From the NCBI GenBank assembly GCA_041675185.1, contig JBAYUH010000022.1, forward strand, positions 1 to 14,485: 14,485 nt of DNA. Reading direction: 5' to 3'. How positions within the stretch are numbered: the stretch's first letter is position 1; every line of letters starts with the position of its first letter. This DNA is from UBA1557 sp041675185. GTDB taxonomy: Bacteria; Patescibacteriota; Patescibacteriia; Magasanikbacterales; UBA922. Below the pieces are notes generated by a model. The model was not told where the DNA came from. It saw only the letters and a list, made by a program, of their open reading frames with translations, and did not search any database. Below are positions 7,181-12,959 of this stretch, piece after piece. A program made the translations under genes and the position numbers.

Positions 7181-7300
7181 GATACAAGTTACAAGATACA
7201 AACAAATCCAAAATCCTAAACCTAAAATCCAAAGTGACTTTCGACTTTCTCGCGTAGACGAGTCCGCCTTTGGTGGAATGGACTTTATGGACTTTTGACT
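7181..7300. repeat. Composite repeat leader upstream of smc
   Basis: Four motifs are packed between the smc start and its promoter: GATACAAGTTACAAGATACA (7181-7200, containing GATACAA twice), a family-B copy (7204-7233), a GC-rich pair of small hairpins (CTCG/CGAG, then TCCGCCTTTGGTGGA at 7263-7277), and a family-A copy (7281-7300). All would be transcribed as the smc 5' leader. Confidence 0.7.
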
Positions 7301-7329
7301 ATTATACAACTTTTACCCGGAGTTGACAA
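7301..7329 (-). promoter_or_regulatory. Promoter of smc (divergent)
   Basis: -35 TTGTCA (7324-7329), 17-bp spacer, -10 TATAAT (7301-7306) on the minus strand. Its -35 overlaps that of the plus-strand promoter on five bases. The start is expected near 7294, giving a leader of about 137 nt made mostly of repeats. Confidence 0.78.
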
Positions 7330-7351
7330 CAAAGCCAATGTCCTATATAAT
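7323..7351 (+). promoter_or_regulatory. Promoter of the DHH phosphoesterase gene (divergent)
   Basis: -35 TTGACA (7323-7328), 17-bp spacer, -10 TATAAT (7346-7351): perfect consensus. The predicted start, near 7358, leaves about 18 nt before the ATG at 7376. This rules out the longer open frame that begins at 7295. Confidence 0.9.
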
Positions 7352-7375
7352 AAACCACTTTATAAGAAAGTAACT

Positions 7376-8359
7376 ATGCCACACAGAATAGCCAAACAAA
7401 TCCACAATGAAATCCAAAAACTGGACAATTTTTTGCTAGTTGCTCACCAAAATCCAGATGGAGATGCGGCTAGCTCTATTTCGGCTTTTTCTCAAATGCT
7501 CGAACAACTTGATAAAAAATATACTCTTTTTTGTAAGACATCTGTTTCCAAACAATTTGAATATTTGAAAAATATTCATCTCACTACTTCTGACCCAGCT
7601 ATTTGGAACAAAAAATATGGTGCTATAATTGTCTTTGATTCTGGAAATTTGGCTTATGCTGGAATTGATGAATTTATCAAAAAACAAACTGACCAACTTA
7701 TAATCAACATTGATCATCATACTAGTAATATTAAATTTGGACAACACAACTTGGTAGTAGACAACTCATCTTCTACAGCAGAAGTCATTTACAACTATTT
7801 TCTAGTCAATAAAATAAAAATCAATGACAATATGGCCACATCTCTACTGACAGGTCTTATCACTGATACAGACAACTTTTCCAATTCAGCTACTTCCAAA
7901 GATGCTTTATCAATGGCTAGTTATTTGATAAACAAAGGCGCTAGGTTCAAAAAAATCCATGATTATATTATTATGGATAAAAATGTAGCAATATTAAAAT
8001 TATGGGGAATTGTTCTAAATAGATTAGAAGTCCACCAAAAAACAAATATAGCTTATACATATATACAACAAGCTGATCTAAAAAAATGTGAAGTGACTGA
8101 AGAAGAAATTGGTGGCTTATCCAATATGATGAACCATCTAAAAGAAGGAAAAGCTGTTTTTGTTTTTAAAGAAAAAACTAATGGTAATATCAAAGCTAGT
8201 ACTCGCACTACACTTGAAAATGTTGACTTAGCAAAAATCGCTCAACTCTTTGGTGGCGGTGGACATAAGAAAGCTGCTGGATTTGAAATACCCGGACCAA
8301 TAGAGTCAGCCCTTAAACAAGTTTGGTCCACAATTGAAAAAAGTAACCTTATAGTGTAA
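7376..8359 (+). CDS. DHH/DHHA1-family phosphoesterase (NrnA-like oligoribonuclease/pAp phosphatase)
   Basis: 327 residues from the ATG at 7376. All DHH motifs are present: HQNPDGDA (24-31, first metal ligands), VFDSGN (about 86), NIDHHTSN (about 110-117, the name-giving DHH) and LITDTDNF (about 160). The C-terminal DHHA1 substrate domain has GGGGHKKAAGF (about 291-301). NrnA-type enzymes degrade RNA oligonucleotides of 2-5 nt and dephosphorylate pAp, using two Mn ions; length and layout fit this group. A c-di-AMP phosphodiesterase role (as in GdpP-like proteins) is possible, but the membrane and sensor domains of GdpP are absent. The open frame reaches back to 7295, but that stretch holds the promoter. 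No clear Shine-Dalgarno; AAGAAAG lies 6 bases before the ATG. It runs alone on the plus strand, divergent from smc. Confidence 0.92.
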   Translation: MPHRIAKQIHNEIQKLDNFLLVAHQNPDGDAASSISAFSQMLEQLDKKYTLFCKTSVSKQFEYLKNIHLTTSDPAIWNKKYGAIIVFDSGNLAYAGIDEFIKKQTDQLIINIDHHTSNIKFGQHNLVVDNSSSTAEVIYNYFLVNKIKINDNMATSLLTGLITDTDNFSNSATSKDALSMASYLINKGARFKKIHDYIIMDKNVAILKLWGIVLNRLEVHQKTNIAYTYIQQADLKKCEVTEEEIGGLSNMMNHLKEGKAVFVFKEKTNGNIKASTRTTLENVDLAKIAQLFGGGGHKKAAGFEIPGPIESALKQVWSTIEKSNLIV

Positions 8360-8536
8360 TATTATAGATAGATAAATACGTTGGATATATATTAAAAGTT
8401 TGTCGAGATAAAAATGTTTTTAGCAGACTCAGCCAATCAGCAGATACAGCATACTCAGCACGTATATATTATCTCCATTGTATCTCTATTTTATCTCAAT
8501 CTTATTATAACCTAACAATAAAATAAATAATCCTAT
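8360..8536 (+). promoter_or_regulatory. clpP upstream region with phased direct repeats
   Basis: The 177-base spacer has no reading frame. AGCAGANNCAGC occurs twice (8422-8433 and 8439-8450), 17 bp apart. TATCTC occurs three times at an exact 11-bp period (8470, 8481, 8492), with similar linkers (CATTG, TATTT, AATCT), followed by TTATTATAA (8502-8510), a plausible -10 area. An inverted copy, GAGATAAAAAT, is at 8405-8415. There is no textbook -35/-10 pair; TTGTAT (8479-8484) with TATTAT is 19 bp spaced. It does not match the HrcA CIRCE or CtsR heptad operators as I know them. Confidence 0.45.
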
Positions 8537-9145
8537 ATGGAAAACAATACACAAGACGTAAAATCTCAAATCTTAATTCCTACTATCATCGAAAAAACTA
8601 CTTATGGTGAACGTGCTTATGATATTTATTCAAGACTATTGAAAGACAGGATAATTTTTCTAGGCACAGAAATCAATGATCAAGTAGCTAATATTGTAAT
8701 AGCTCAACTATTATTTCTTGCTAATCAAGATCCAGAAAAAGATATCAAAATTTATATCAATTCTCCAGGTGGTTCTGTCACAGCAGGTTTGGCTATTTAT
8801 GACACTATGCAATTCATCAAACCAGATGTCTCTACTATATGTATTGGTATGGCTGCTAGTATGGCTTCAGTACTTCTTGCTGCTGGTGCCAAAGGCAAAA
8901 GATTTTGTCTACCAAATAGCGAAGTCATGATCCACCAAGTGATGGGTGGTACCCAAGGTCAAGCTAGTGATATCAAAATTCACGCCGAGAGAATTCTAAA
9001 AATGAAAGACAACTTAAACGCAATTTTACAAAAACACACTGGCCAAAAATTAACAACTATTGAAAACGATTCAGATCGTGATAATTTTATGAGTGCACAG
9101 GAAGCTGTAAAATATGGTTTGGCTGACAAAGTGATTGAGAAATAA
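8537..9145 (+). CDS. clpP: ATP-dependent Clp protease proteolytic subunit
   Basis: 202 residues. ClpP forms a double seven-membered ring serine protease that degrades proteins unfolded by ClpX, ClpC or ClpA. The catalytic triad is visible: S108 in GMAASMAS, H133 in VMIHQ and D178 in ENDSDRDNF. The oligomerisation and substrate parts YINSPGGSVTAGLAIYDTM and QGQASDIKIHAERIL are intact, and the protein ends with AVKYGLADKVIEK. The N-terminus LIPTIIEKTTYGERAYDIYSRLLKDRIIFLG is typical, with about 10 extra residues that may be processed. No clpX is adjacent. The upstream spacer carries three 11-bp-phased repeats that could be an operator. No Shine-Dalgarno precedes the ATG (AATAATCCTAT). A strong terminator follows after about 15 bp. 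Confidence 0.97.
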   Translation: MENNTQDVKSQILIPTIIEKTTYGERAYDIYSRLLKDRIIFLGTEINDQVANIVIAQLLFLANQDPEKDIKIYINSPGGSVTAGLAIYDTMQFIKPDVSTICIGMAASMASVLLAAGAKGKRFCLPNSEVMIHQVMGGTQGQASDIKIHAERILKMKDNLNAILQKHTGQKLTTIENDSDRDNFMSAQEAVKYGLADKVIEK

Positions 9146-9157
9146 AATATTTAAAAA

Positions 9158-9195
9158 CAAAAACCCCCCGCCTTTCGTGAAAAGCGGGGGTTTTT
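9158..9195 (+). terminator. Rho-independent terminator of clpP
   Basis: CCCCCGC (9165-9171) pairs with GCGGGGG (9184-9190) over a 12-base loop, followed by five T (9191-9195). The A run on the left flank makes it potentially bidirectional. Confidence 0.92.
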
Positions 9196-9229
9196 ACAGT
9201 GTAATCTTTTTTATAATCAGTGAAACTTG

Positions 9230-9244
9230 TCCGCCTTGGGTGGA
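9230..9244 (+). repeat. TCCGCC element, copy 2
   Basis: TCCGCCTTGGGTGGA is flanked by TTG/CAA. It is a small GC-rich hairpin in AT-rich DNA, nearly identical to 7263-7277 and to both halves of the palindrome at 13909-13942. It lies between two facing terminators. Confidence 0.6.
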
Positions 9245-9252
9245 TCAATGTC

Positions 9253-9288
9253 AAAAAAACTCCTCTATACAATTAAGTATAAAGGAGT
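9253..9288 (-). terminator. Rho-independent terminator of the 9.3-9.66 kb ncRNA
   Basis: ACTCCT-C-TATAC (9259-9270) pairs with GTATA-A-AGGAGT (9277-9288) over a 6-base loop. The minus strand continues with seven T (9253-9259). No minus-strand protein gene lies within 470 bp upstream, so it must end a non-coding transcript. Confidence 0.88.
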
Positions 9289-9658
9289 ATTTAAAAGATT
9301 AAGGAATTTGTGTGTCCTTACCTGATCCAAGAAGATGTGTTCTAGGTCAACAGCGAGCCTTAGCCTGCTCAAGCCTATAACACATCCCCATGCTTGTCGT
9401 GGATACAGGAAGATACTTTTTAAAGTTACAAACTAACAAATAAAAAAGCATTTTCTTGAACCCTCGTCCTGCCCCACGAAACTCTGTGAAACAAGAGTGT
9501 AGTGTGGGTCGTGGATACAGGGTAATATATACTTAAAATTATCAAATATATACTTACTCTAGATCCGAGAATCGTAATTACTTGCACAAGTAGTTTCAAA
9601 ATCTATAATTATTATTACTTGATATCTATCTTTCTAGATTGTGCCTCAATAAATACGA
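9253..9658 (-). ncRNA. Structured non-coding RNA of about 400 nt, family not recognised
   Basis: The unit is complete on the minus strand: consensus promoter (9665-9693), start expected near 9658, and a strong terminator at 9253-9288. No reading frame of note lies in it. In transcript order: a 5' domain closed by AGTCGTA (9660-9654) with TACGATT near 9577, and GCACAA with TTGTGC inside it; an AU-rich linker with TAAGTATATATT twice; hairpin 1, CCTG-TAT-CCACGA (9521-9509) with TCGTGG-GG-CAGG (9479-9468) and inner stem ACTCT/AGAGT; an AU-rich linker; and hairpin 2, CCTG-T-ATCC with GGATCAGG (9328-9321), enclosing ATGTGTT/AACACAT, TAGG/CCTA and GAGC/GCTC. The two hairpins are far richer in G+C than the surroundings, as expected for selected structure. 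It lacks the signatures of tmRNA, RNase P RNA, SRP RNA and 6S RNA, and there is no neighbouring protein that would imply a guide or retron RNA. Confidence 0.72.
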
Positions 9659-9664
9659 CTGATC

Positions 9665-9693
9665 ATAATACCACAGAAACTTAATCTTGTCAA
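9665..9693 (-). promoter_or_regulatory. Promoter of the structured ncRNA
   Basis: -35 TTGACA (9688-9693), 17-bp spacer ending in TGG, -10 TATTAT (9665-9670) on the minus strand. It sits just past the VanW-gene terminator, so the ncRNA is an independent unit. Confidence 0.88.
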
Positions 9694-9713
9694 TAGAAAC
9701 AATAGACACAAAC

Positions 9714-9740
9714 AAAAAATGGCTTATTTAAGCCATTTTT
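9714..9740 (-). terminator. Terminator of the VanW-family gene
   Basis: AAAAATGGCTT (9715-9725) and AAGCCATTTTT (9730-9740) form a perfect 11-bp stem with a 4-base loop and a T run on the minus strand. It ends 21 bp past the stop and may work in both directions. Confidence 0.9.
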
Positions 9741-9760
9741 ATAACAAAAGTATCCACAAA

Positions 9761-11731
9761 CTAATTGGCTACAGGATCAATAGTATCAAGAGGTGTACTA
9801 CTTGGAGTATTGATAGTAGAACTACCAGTTTCTACAGGAGGATTTACTTCTGCAGGTTTATTTGGATCTATACCCACCAAACAAATTTTTGACAAAGGTC
9901 TATAATAACTTTCAAAAACTCTATCTTCTTTTGTACCATCAGCCAAAATACGTGTATAAGTAAAGGAAGTTTCTGCACCATTGAATTTTGGTTGACAAGT
10001 AATTTTGCCAGGAGGCAAACCTGTAGTCTCAATCCTCTGATCACCAGCAGGTGCTGGTATCCATCTTGAAACTATTGGTAATGAATAAGAACCTTTTCTA
10101 CCATCACTTGTTCCCCAAAAATAAATATACAAATCAGCAGTTTTGGTATTCATTTCTACAGTCAATAAAATATTGTGCCCAGTATCATTTAGAAATCTGA
10201 AATCAGGACGTGGCTGATAAATAGTAGCATCAGTTCCAGGATTACCATTGGTCAAATCATTGTAATAAGAAACTACCAAAGAATGATTTTTTCTTTCAGT
10301 AATCTTTAGACCAGAATTCATAGCAGCTCGAAACATAGTCGTACCAACTTGGCAAAGTCCTCCAGCAATCTCTGGTAATTCTTGATCCCCTTTTATCACT
10401 AATTCTGGATAATACCCGTCAGCAATTGTAAAAGGTTCCAAAGTTTGCACCAAAGAAAAATTTTCATCAGGTTTGATAAGCAAACCATCTAATTTGTCCA
10501 TCACAGCGTGCTTGATATTTTTGATACGATTAGCAGGACTACCAATAAATTTGGAATGACCAACACCTAATATTTCTGAAATTCCCAAATCATTGACATC
10601 TCCTGTTTTTATTTTTGGTTCAGTTTGTTTGTTTATTAGATTTATATTTTTGACAATTCCTTCATCGTACAAAGTCCTACTTGTAAAAGCTTTGTCAATG
10701 GCTTGCAAAGTAGCATCTATATCTACAGCCACACCTGGTCTTGAGCCACTAAATTCTATGACTTTACCATTGTCACCAATTTGAAATTTGGCGTCTTGTG
10801 CTTGGACATTTACTTCTGGACCAATTTTATTGGACAAAAAGTCTGTTGTAGAAACTGAATTCAAAACAAAAACCAAATTGTTATCAGCATCTCTTTGTAT
10901 TTCCAACCAACTAGACATCATATCAGTCGTAATAGACCAAGAATGTTTGAGTGTGGTATAAGGATCTACATAAGATATTGTAAGAGGACCATTATCAAAA
11001 ATATTTTGTAAACGGCCAACAATTTTTGAAACATCATTTTCATTTATGGTTGGTAATTTGACAGCAGAAACAATTTTGATATAAGGAACTTGAAAATTTG
11101 ACCAAGATTTCAAAATTTGTCCACTTACCATATCATAATCAAAAGAAAATCCTTCTGTTGAAGAAACTATTTTGTAATCCAATGGTTTCAAAGAATTTAT
11201 TTTTACAGAAGCATTGACTGGTTCAGTAATATAACCTAATAGATAATTATGTATCTGATCAAATATGCCATTTTTATCCAACTTAACATAACTTAGACTT
11301 ATATCTGGTTTACTCATCATAACCAAAATAGCTGTCACAGTATCTGAAAGTAAATTATTATTTTTACGATAAGCTATCAAACTATCTACTTCATCATTAA
11401 TATTCAATTGGATCAAATCTCTAACATCTTCACCACCAATAATAGTCGGATAAAGCACAAAATCTTTTTTTTCATCATCCAAAGAAAAACTAAAATGTAT
11501 TCCTTCGTTCAATAATTTACTATTCATATCTTGTAAATAACCAGACAAAGTCGTCTTGTCCATACCACCTATATATACACCTCCAAGATAAACACCTGGT
11601 AAAACTTTGTCTTGATAATTGTAAGCATATACAAAAACACTAGTCAAAAAAACTGAACACAAAGCTACAAATATAATAACCACAACCCAAACACGTTTCC
11701 AAGAAAAATTATTAAAAAAAATTTTGAACAT
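9761..11731 (-). CDS. VanW-family cell-envelope protein with putative peptidoglycan-binding domain
   Basis: 656 residues, probably an exported protein anchored by one N-terminal membrane helix (about 12-37, after KR). Next come YoaR-like peptidoglycan-binding repeats (about 45-340; LPGVYLGGVYIGGMDKTTL and SRPGVAVDIDATLQAI are the repeating strand-helix pattern). The VanW domain runs from about 385 to 540 (GHSKFIGSPANRIKNI, then EIAGGLCQVGTTMFRAA at 454-470, NHSLVVSYY, GTDATI). A beta-rich G5-like end (about 565-620) and a Pro/Thr/Ser tail complete it. VanW was named from vancomycin-resistance clusters, but its activity is unknown; here no other van gene is present and a general envelope role is more likely. 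Cysteines (C459, C579, C617) could be disulfide clients of the thioredoxin/DsbB pair nearby. It starts 14 bp after the heat-shock gene, so the two are probably cotranscribed. No Shine-Dalgarno. Confidence 0.9.
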   Translation of the reverse strand: MFKIFFNNFSWKRVWVVVIIFVALCSVFLTSVFVYAYNYQDKVLPGVYLGGVYIGGMDKTTLSGYLQDMNSKLLNEGIHFSFSLDDEKKDFVLYPTIIGGEDVRDLIQLNINDEVDSLIAYRKNNNLLSDTVTAILVMMSKPDISLSYVKLDKNGIFDQIHNYLLGYITEPVNASVKINSLKPLDYKIVSSTEGFSFDYDMVSGQILKSWSNFQVPYIKIVSAVKLPTINENDVSKIVGRLQNIFDNGPLTISYVDPYTTLKHSWSITTDMMSSWLEIQRDADNNLVFVLNSVSTTDFLSNKIGPEVNVQAQDAKFQIGDNGKVIEFSGSRPGVAVDIDATLQAIDKAFTSRTLYDEGIVKNINLINKQTEPKIKTGDVNDLGISEILGVGHSKFIGSPANRIKNIKHAVMDKLDGLLIKPDENFSLVQTLEPFTIADGYYPELVIKGDQELPEIAGGLCQVGTTMFRAAMNSGLKITERKNHSLVVSYYNDLTNGNPGTDATIYQPRPDFRFLNDTGHNILLTVEMNTKTADLYIYFWGTSDGRKGSYSLPIVSRWIPAPAGDQRIETTGLPPGKITCQPKFNGAETSFTYTRILADGTKEDRVFESYYRPLSKICLVGIDPNKPAEVNPPVETGSSTINTPSSTPLDTIDPVAN

Positions 11732-11745
11732 AATTATACAATTAA

Positions 11746-12207
11746 CTAATCATCTATTATTTCAATAGAGATTTTATTATCTTTTTTTTGTTTTGGAATA
11801 GACACAAACAATACACCATTTTGAAATTTGGCATGAGCCAAATCCCCTTTGACATCGACTGGCAAAACTATAGTACGAGAAAATACTCCCCAAAAACATT
11901 CTTCATAATAATATTCTATATCACTTTCATTTTCAAGTGGAGAATATCTTGTACCACGAATAGTCAGAAGATCATTGTGCACTAAGACTTCTATTTTGTC
12001 TGGTCTTGCACCAGCCATAGTAGTAACTACAAAAAGATGAGTGTCATTTTGGGCAACATCTACTGCTAGTTTACCTTCAGTGTTTCCTTCTTCTACCCAA
12101 TCTTTGAAATCATCAGAACTACGAGGACTAGCAGAAACCTCCATAGCGTCATTTTTTATATTTTCCAAAACCATAGCAAAACTATGATCATTTTTTTTGT
12201 TATTCAT
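11746..12207 (-). CDS. Small heat-shock protein, Hsp20/alpha-crystallin family
   Basis: 153 residues from the ATG at 12207. These chaperones form oligomers that hold unfolding proteins without ATP. The alpha-crystallin domain spans about 44-140: KLAVDVAQNDTHLFVVTTMAGARPDKIEVLVHND, LTIRGTRYSP, FSRTIVLPVDV, and the closing AHAKFQNGVLFVSIPK with the family's NGVL motif. The N-terminal arm (1-40) is polar. The open frame extends to 12363, but that part reads through the tRNA-Ser(UGA) gene and an AT-rich spacer, so the longer start is false. A promoter with -10 TATAAT ends 10 bp before the ATG, implying a leader of only 3-4 nt and no Shine-Dalgarno. No HrcA CIRCE element is seen. The VanW gene follows 14 bp downstream. 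Confidence 0.9.
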   Translation of the reverse strand: MNNKKNDHSFAMVLENIKNDAMEVSASPRSSDDFKDWVEEGNTEGKLAVDVAQNDTHLFVVTTMAGARPDKIEVLVHNDLLTIRGTRYSPLENESDIEYYYEECFWGVFSRTIVLPVDVKGDLAHAKFQNGVLFVSIPKQKKDNKISIEIIDD

Positions 12208-12217
12208 ATATAGCCAA

Positions 12218-12246
12218 ATTATAACAAAAATAATAAAAATAGTAAA
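12218..12246 (-). promoter_or_regulatory. Promoter of the heat-shock gene
   Basis: -35 TTTACT (12241-12246), 17-bp spacer ending in TGT, -10 TATAAT (12218-12223) on the minus strand. The ATG follows after 10 bases, so the mRNA would be nearly leaderless. The boxes are of the housekeeping type, not a heat-shock sigma type. Confidence 0.68.
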
Positions 12247-12282
12247 CAACAAAAAAATAATTCCAATATGAATTATTTTTTG

Positions 12283-12369
12283 CGGAGAGATAGGGATTCG
12301 AACCCTAGGAAGGTTTGACCCTTCAACGGTTTTCAAGACCGCCGCCATAGACCACTCAGCCATCTCTCC
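12283..12369 (-). tRNA. tRNA-Ser, anticodon UGA
   Basis: Acceptor GGAGAGA/TCTCTCC, anticodon stem GCGGT/ACCGT with loop CTTGAAA (anticodon TGA), long variable arm GAAGGGTCAAACCTTC, T arm TAGGG-TTCGAAT-CCCTA, discriminator G. CCA is not encoded. It reads UCA and other UCN codons. It is the last of three tandem serine tRNAs. Confidence 0.95.
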
Positions 12370-12374
12370 TTTTT

Positions 12375-12406
12375 CAACTTTTGACAGTTGACAATTGACT
12401 ATTAAC
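12375..12406. repeat. 32-bp spacer repeat, copy 1
   Basis: Identical over 32 bp to 12553-12584, in the same position relative to the preceding tRNA. The second half pairs with 12413-12429 (GTTAAT...ATTGTC) to give an imperfect hairpin of 17 positions, 14 matching. Confidence 0.85.
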
Positions 12407-12458
12407 TTTTTAGTTAATGATTAATTGTCAAATGTGAATTGTTAAATGTTATATTTAG

Positions 12459-12547
12459 CGGAGAAGGCGGGATTCGAACCCGCGGTCCGGTTTTATCCAG
12501 ACAACACATTAGCAGTGTGCTCCTATAGGCCTCTCAGGCACCTCTCC
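12459..12547 (-). tRNA. tRNA-Ser, anticodon GCU
   Basis: Acceptor GGAGAGG/CTTCTCC (one G-U), anticodon stem GCACA/TGTGT with loop CTGCTAA (anticodon GCT), long variable arm (TCTGGATAAAACCGGA), T arm GCGGG-TTCGAAT-CCCGC, discriminator G, no encoded CCA. It reads AGC and AGU. Confidence 0.95.
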
Positions 12548-12552
12548 TTCAA

Positions 12553-12584
12553 CAACTTTTGACAGTTGACAATTGACTATTAAC
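12553..12584. repeat. 32-bp spacer repeat, copy 2
   Basis: An exact copy of 12375-12406. Here GACAGTTGAC (12561-12570) is mirrored exactly by GTCAACTGTC (12591-12600), forming a 10-bp hairpin between two tRNA genes. The hairpin could mark a processing point in the tRNA precursor. Confidence 0.85.
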
Positions 12585-12612
12585 GAAAATGTCAACTGTC
12601 AATGGTTAGACC

Positions 12613-12702
12613 TGGCGGAGAGACAGGGATTCGAACCCTGGGTCCCCTTGCGGAGACTGCAGTTTAGTAAACTGCTGCTATAGGCCACTCAGCCATCTCT
12701 CC
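12613..12702 (-). tRNA. tRNA-Ser with unusual anticodon ACU, CCA encoded
   Basis: Acceptor GGAGAGA/TCTCTCC, D arm GCT...AGC, anticodon stem GCAGT/ACTGC with loop TTACTAA (anticodon ACT), long variable arm (TCTCCGCAAGGGGA), T arm CAGGG-TTCGAAT-CCCTG, discriminator G followed by encoded CCA (12613-12615). The serine identity features (long arm, G73) are clear. Anticodon ACU would read AGU; bacteria normally use only GCU for AGY codons, and that gene is next to it. The neighbouring serine tRNAs lack encoded CCA. The first gene of the array, behind a consensus promoter. Confidence 0.88.
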
Positions 12703-12730
12703 CTCTACAAATTTACTCTAAAACGTAAAT

Positions 12731-12759
12731 ATTGTATCTCAAAAATATAATATTGTCAA
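12731..12759 (-). promoter_or_regulatory. Promoter of the tRNA-Ser array
   Basis: -35 TTGACA (12754-12759), 17-bp spacer, -10 TACAAT (12731-12736) on the minus strand. The start, near 12724, is about 22 nt before the first tRNA. The three tRNAs are probably one transcript; no T-run terminator is seen between them. Confidence 0.85.
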
Positions 12760-12782
12760 CTTAACTTATACTTATGTATATT

Positions 12783-12895
12783 AGTCAAAAGTTCTTAAAG
12801 TCCAAAGTCTATAAAGTTCATAAAGTCTAAAGTCATTATATAAAAATATAATATCTTTAGAATTAAAACTTTATAGACTTTATAGACTTTTGACT
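12783..12895. repeat. Family-A long imperfect inverted repeat
   Basis: AGTCAAAAGTTCTTAAAGTC and following units (12783-12834) are mirrored by ACTTTATAGACTTTATAGAC...TTTTGACT (12869-12895), with an inner palindrome ATTATA/TATAAT (12835-12852). Units are 9-11 bp variants of (T)AAAGTCTAT. It lies between the tRNA-Ser promoter and the thioredoxin promoter; no other feature is seen there. Confidence 0.75.
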
Positions 12896-12905
12896 AATTT
12901 ATTGT

Positions 12906-12934
12906 TTGACTACAAAGAAATTACAGTCTATAAT
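12906..12934 (+). promoter_or_regulatory. Promoter of the thioredoxin-like/dsbB operon
   Basis: -35 TTGACT (12906-12911), 17-bp spacer, -10 TATAAT (12929-12934). The predicted start, near 12941, leaves about 19 nt before the ATG. No Shine-Dalgarno (TTTTTAATAATAAAC). Confidence 0.88.
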
Positions 12935-12959
12935 ATAAAGGTAATTTTTAATAATAAAC

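Noticed and set aside
9396..9521. CRISPR array
   Set aside because: Only two copies of a 14-bp word, each part of a different hairpin, with no regular spacers and no cas genes. No other regular repeat-spacer array is present in the window.
9253..9658. tmRNA, RNase P RNA, SRP RNA or 6S RNA as identity of the ncRNA
   Set aside because: No tRNA-like ends or tag frame, no GAGGAAAGTCC/ACAGAAACC cores, no GGTCAGG...GGAAGCAGCC SRP core, and the two-hairpin layout is unlike the single long rod of 6S RNA. GGTAAGGACAC at the 3' side only loosely resembles an RNase P segment.
9761..11731. Vancomycin-resistance determinant
   Set aside because: VanW-family proteins are widespread envelope proteins of unknown activity. 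No vanHAX, vanRS or D-Ala-D-Lac ligase gene is present.
12208..12363. N-terminal membrane helix of the heat-shock protein (IIHIGIIFLLFTIFIIFVIIWLY)
   Set aside because: The open frame there translates an AT-rich promoter spacer and the tRNA-Ser gene. No start codon exists between the tRNA and the ATG at 12207, so the helix would need a start inside the tRNA.
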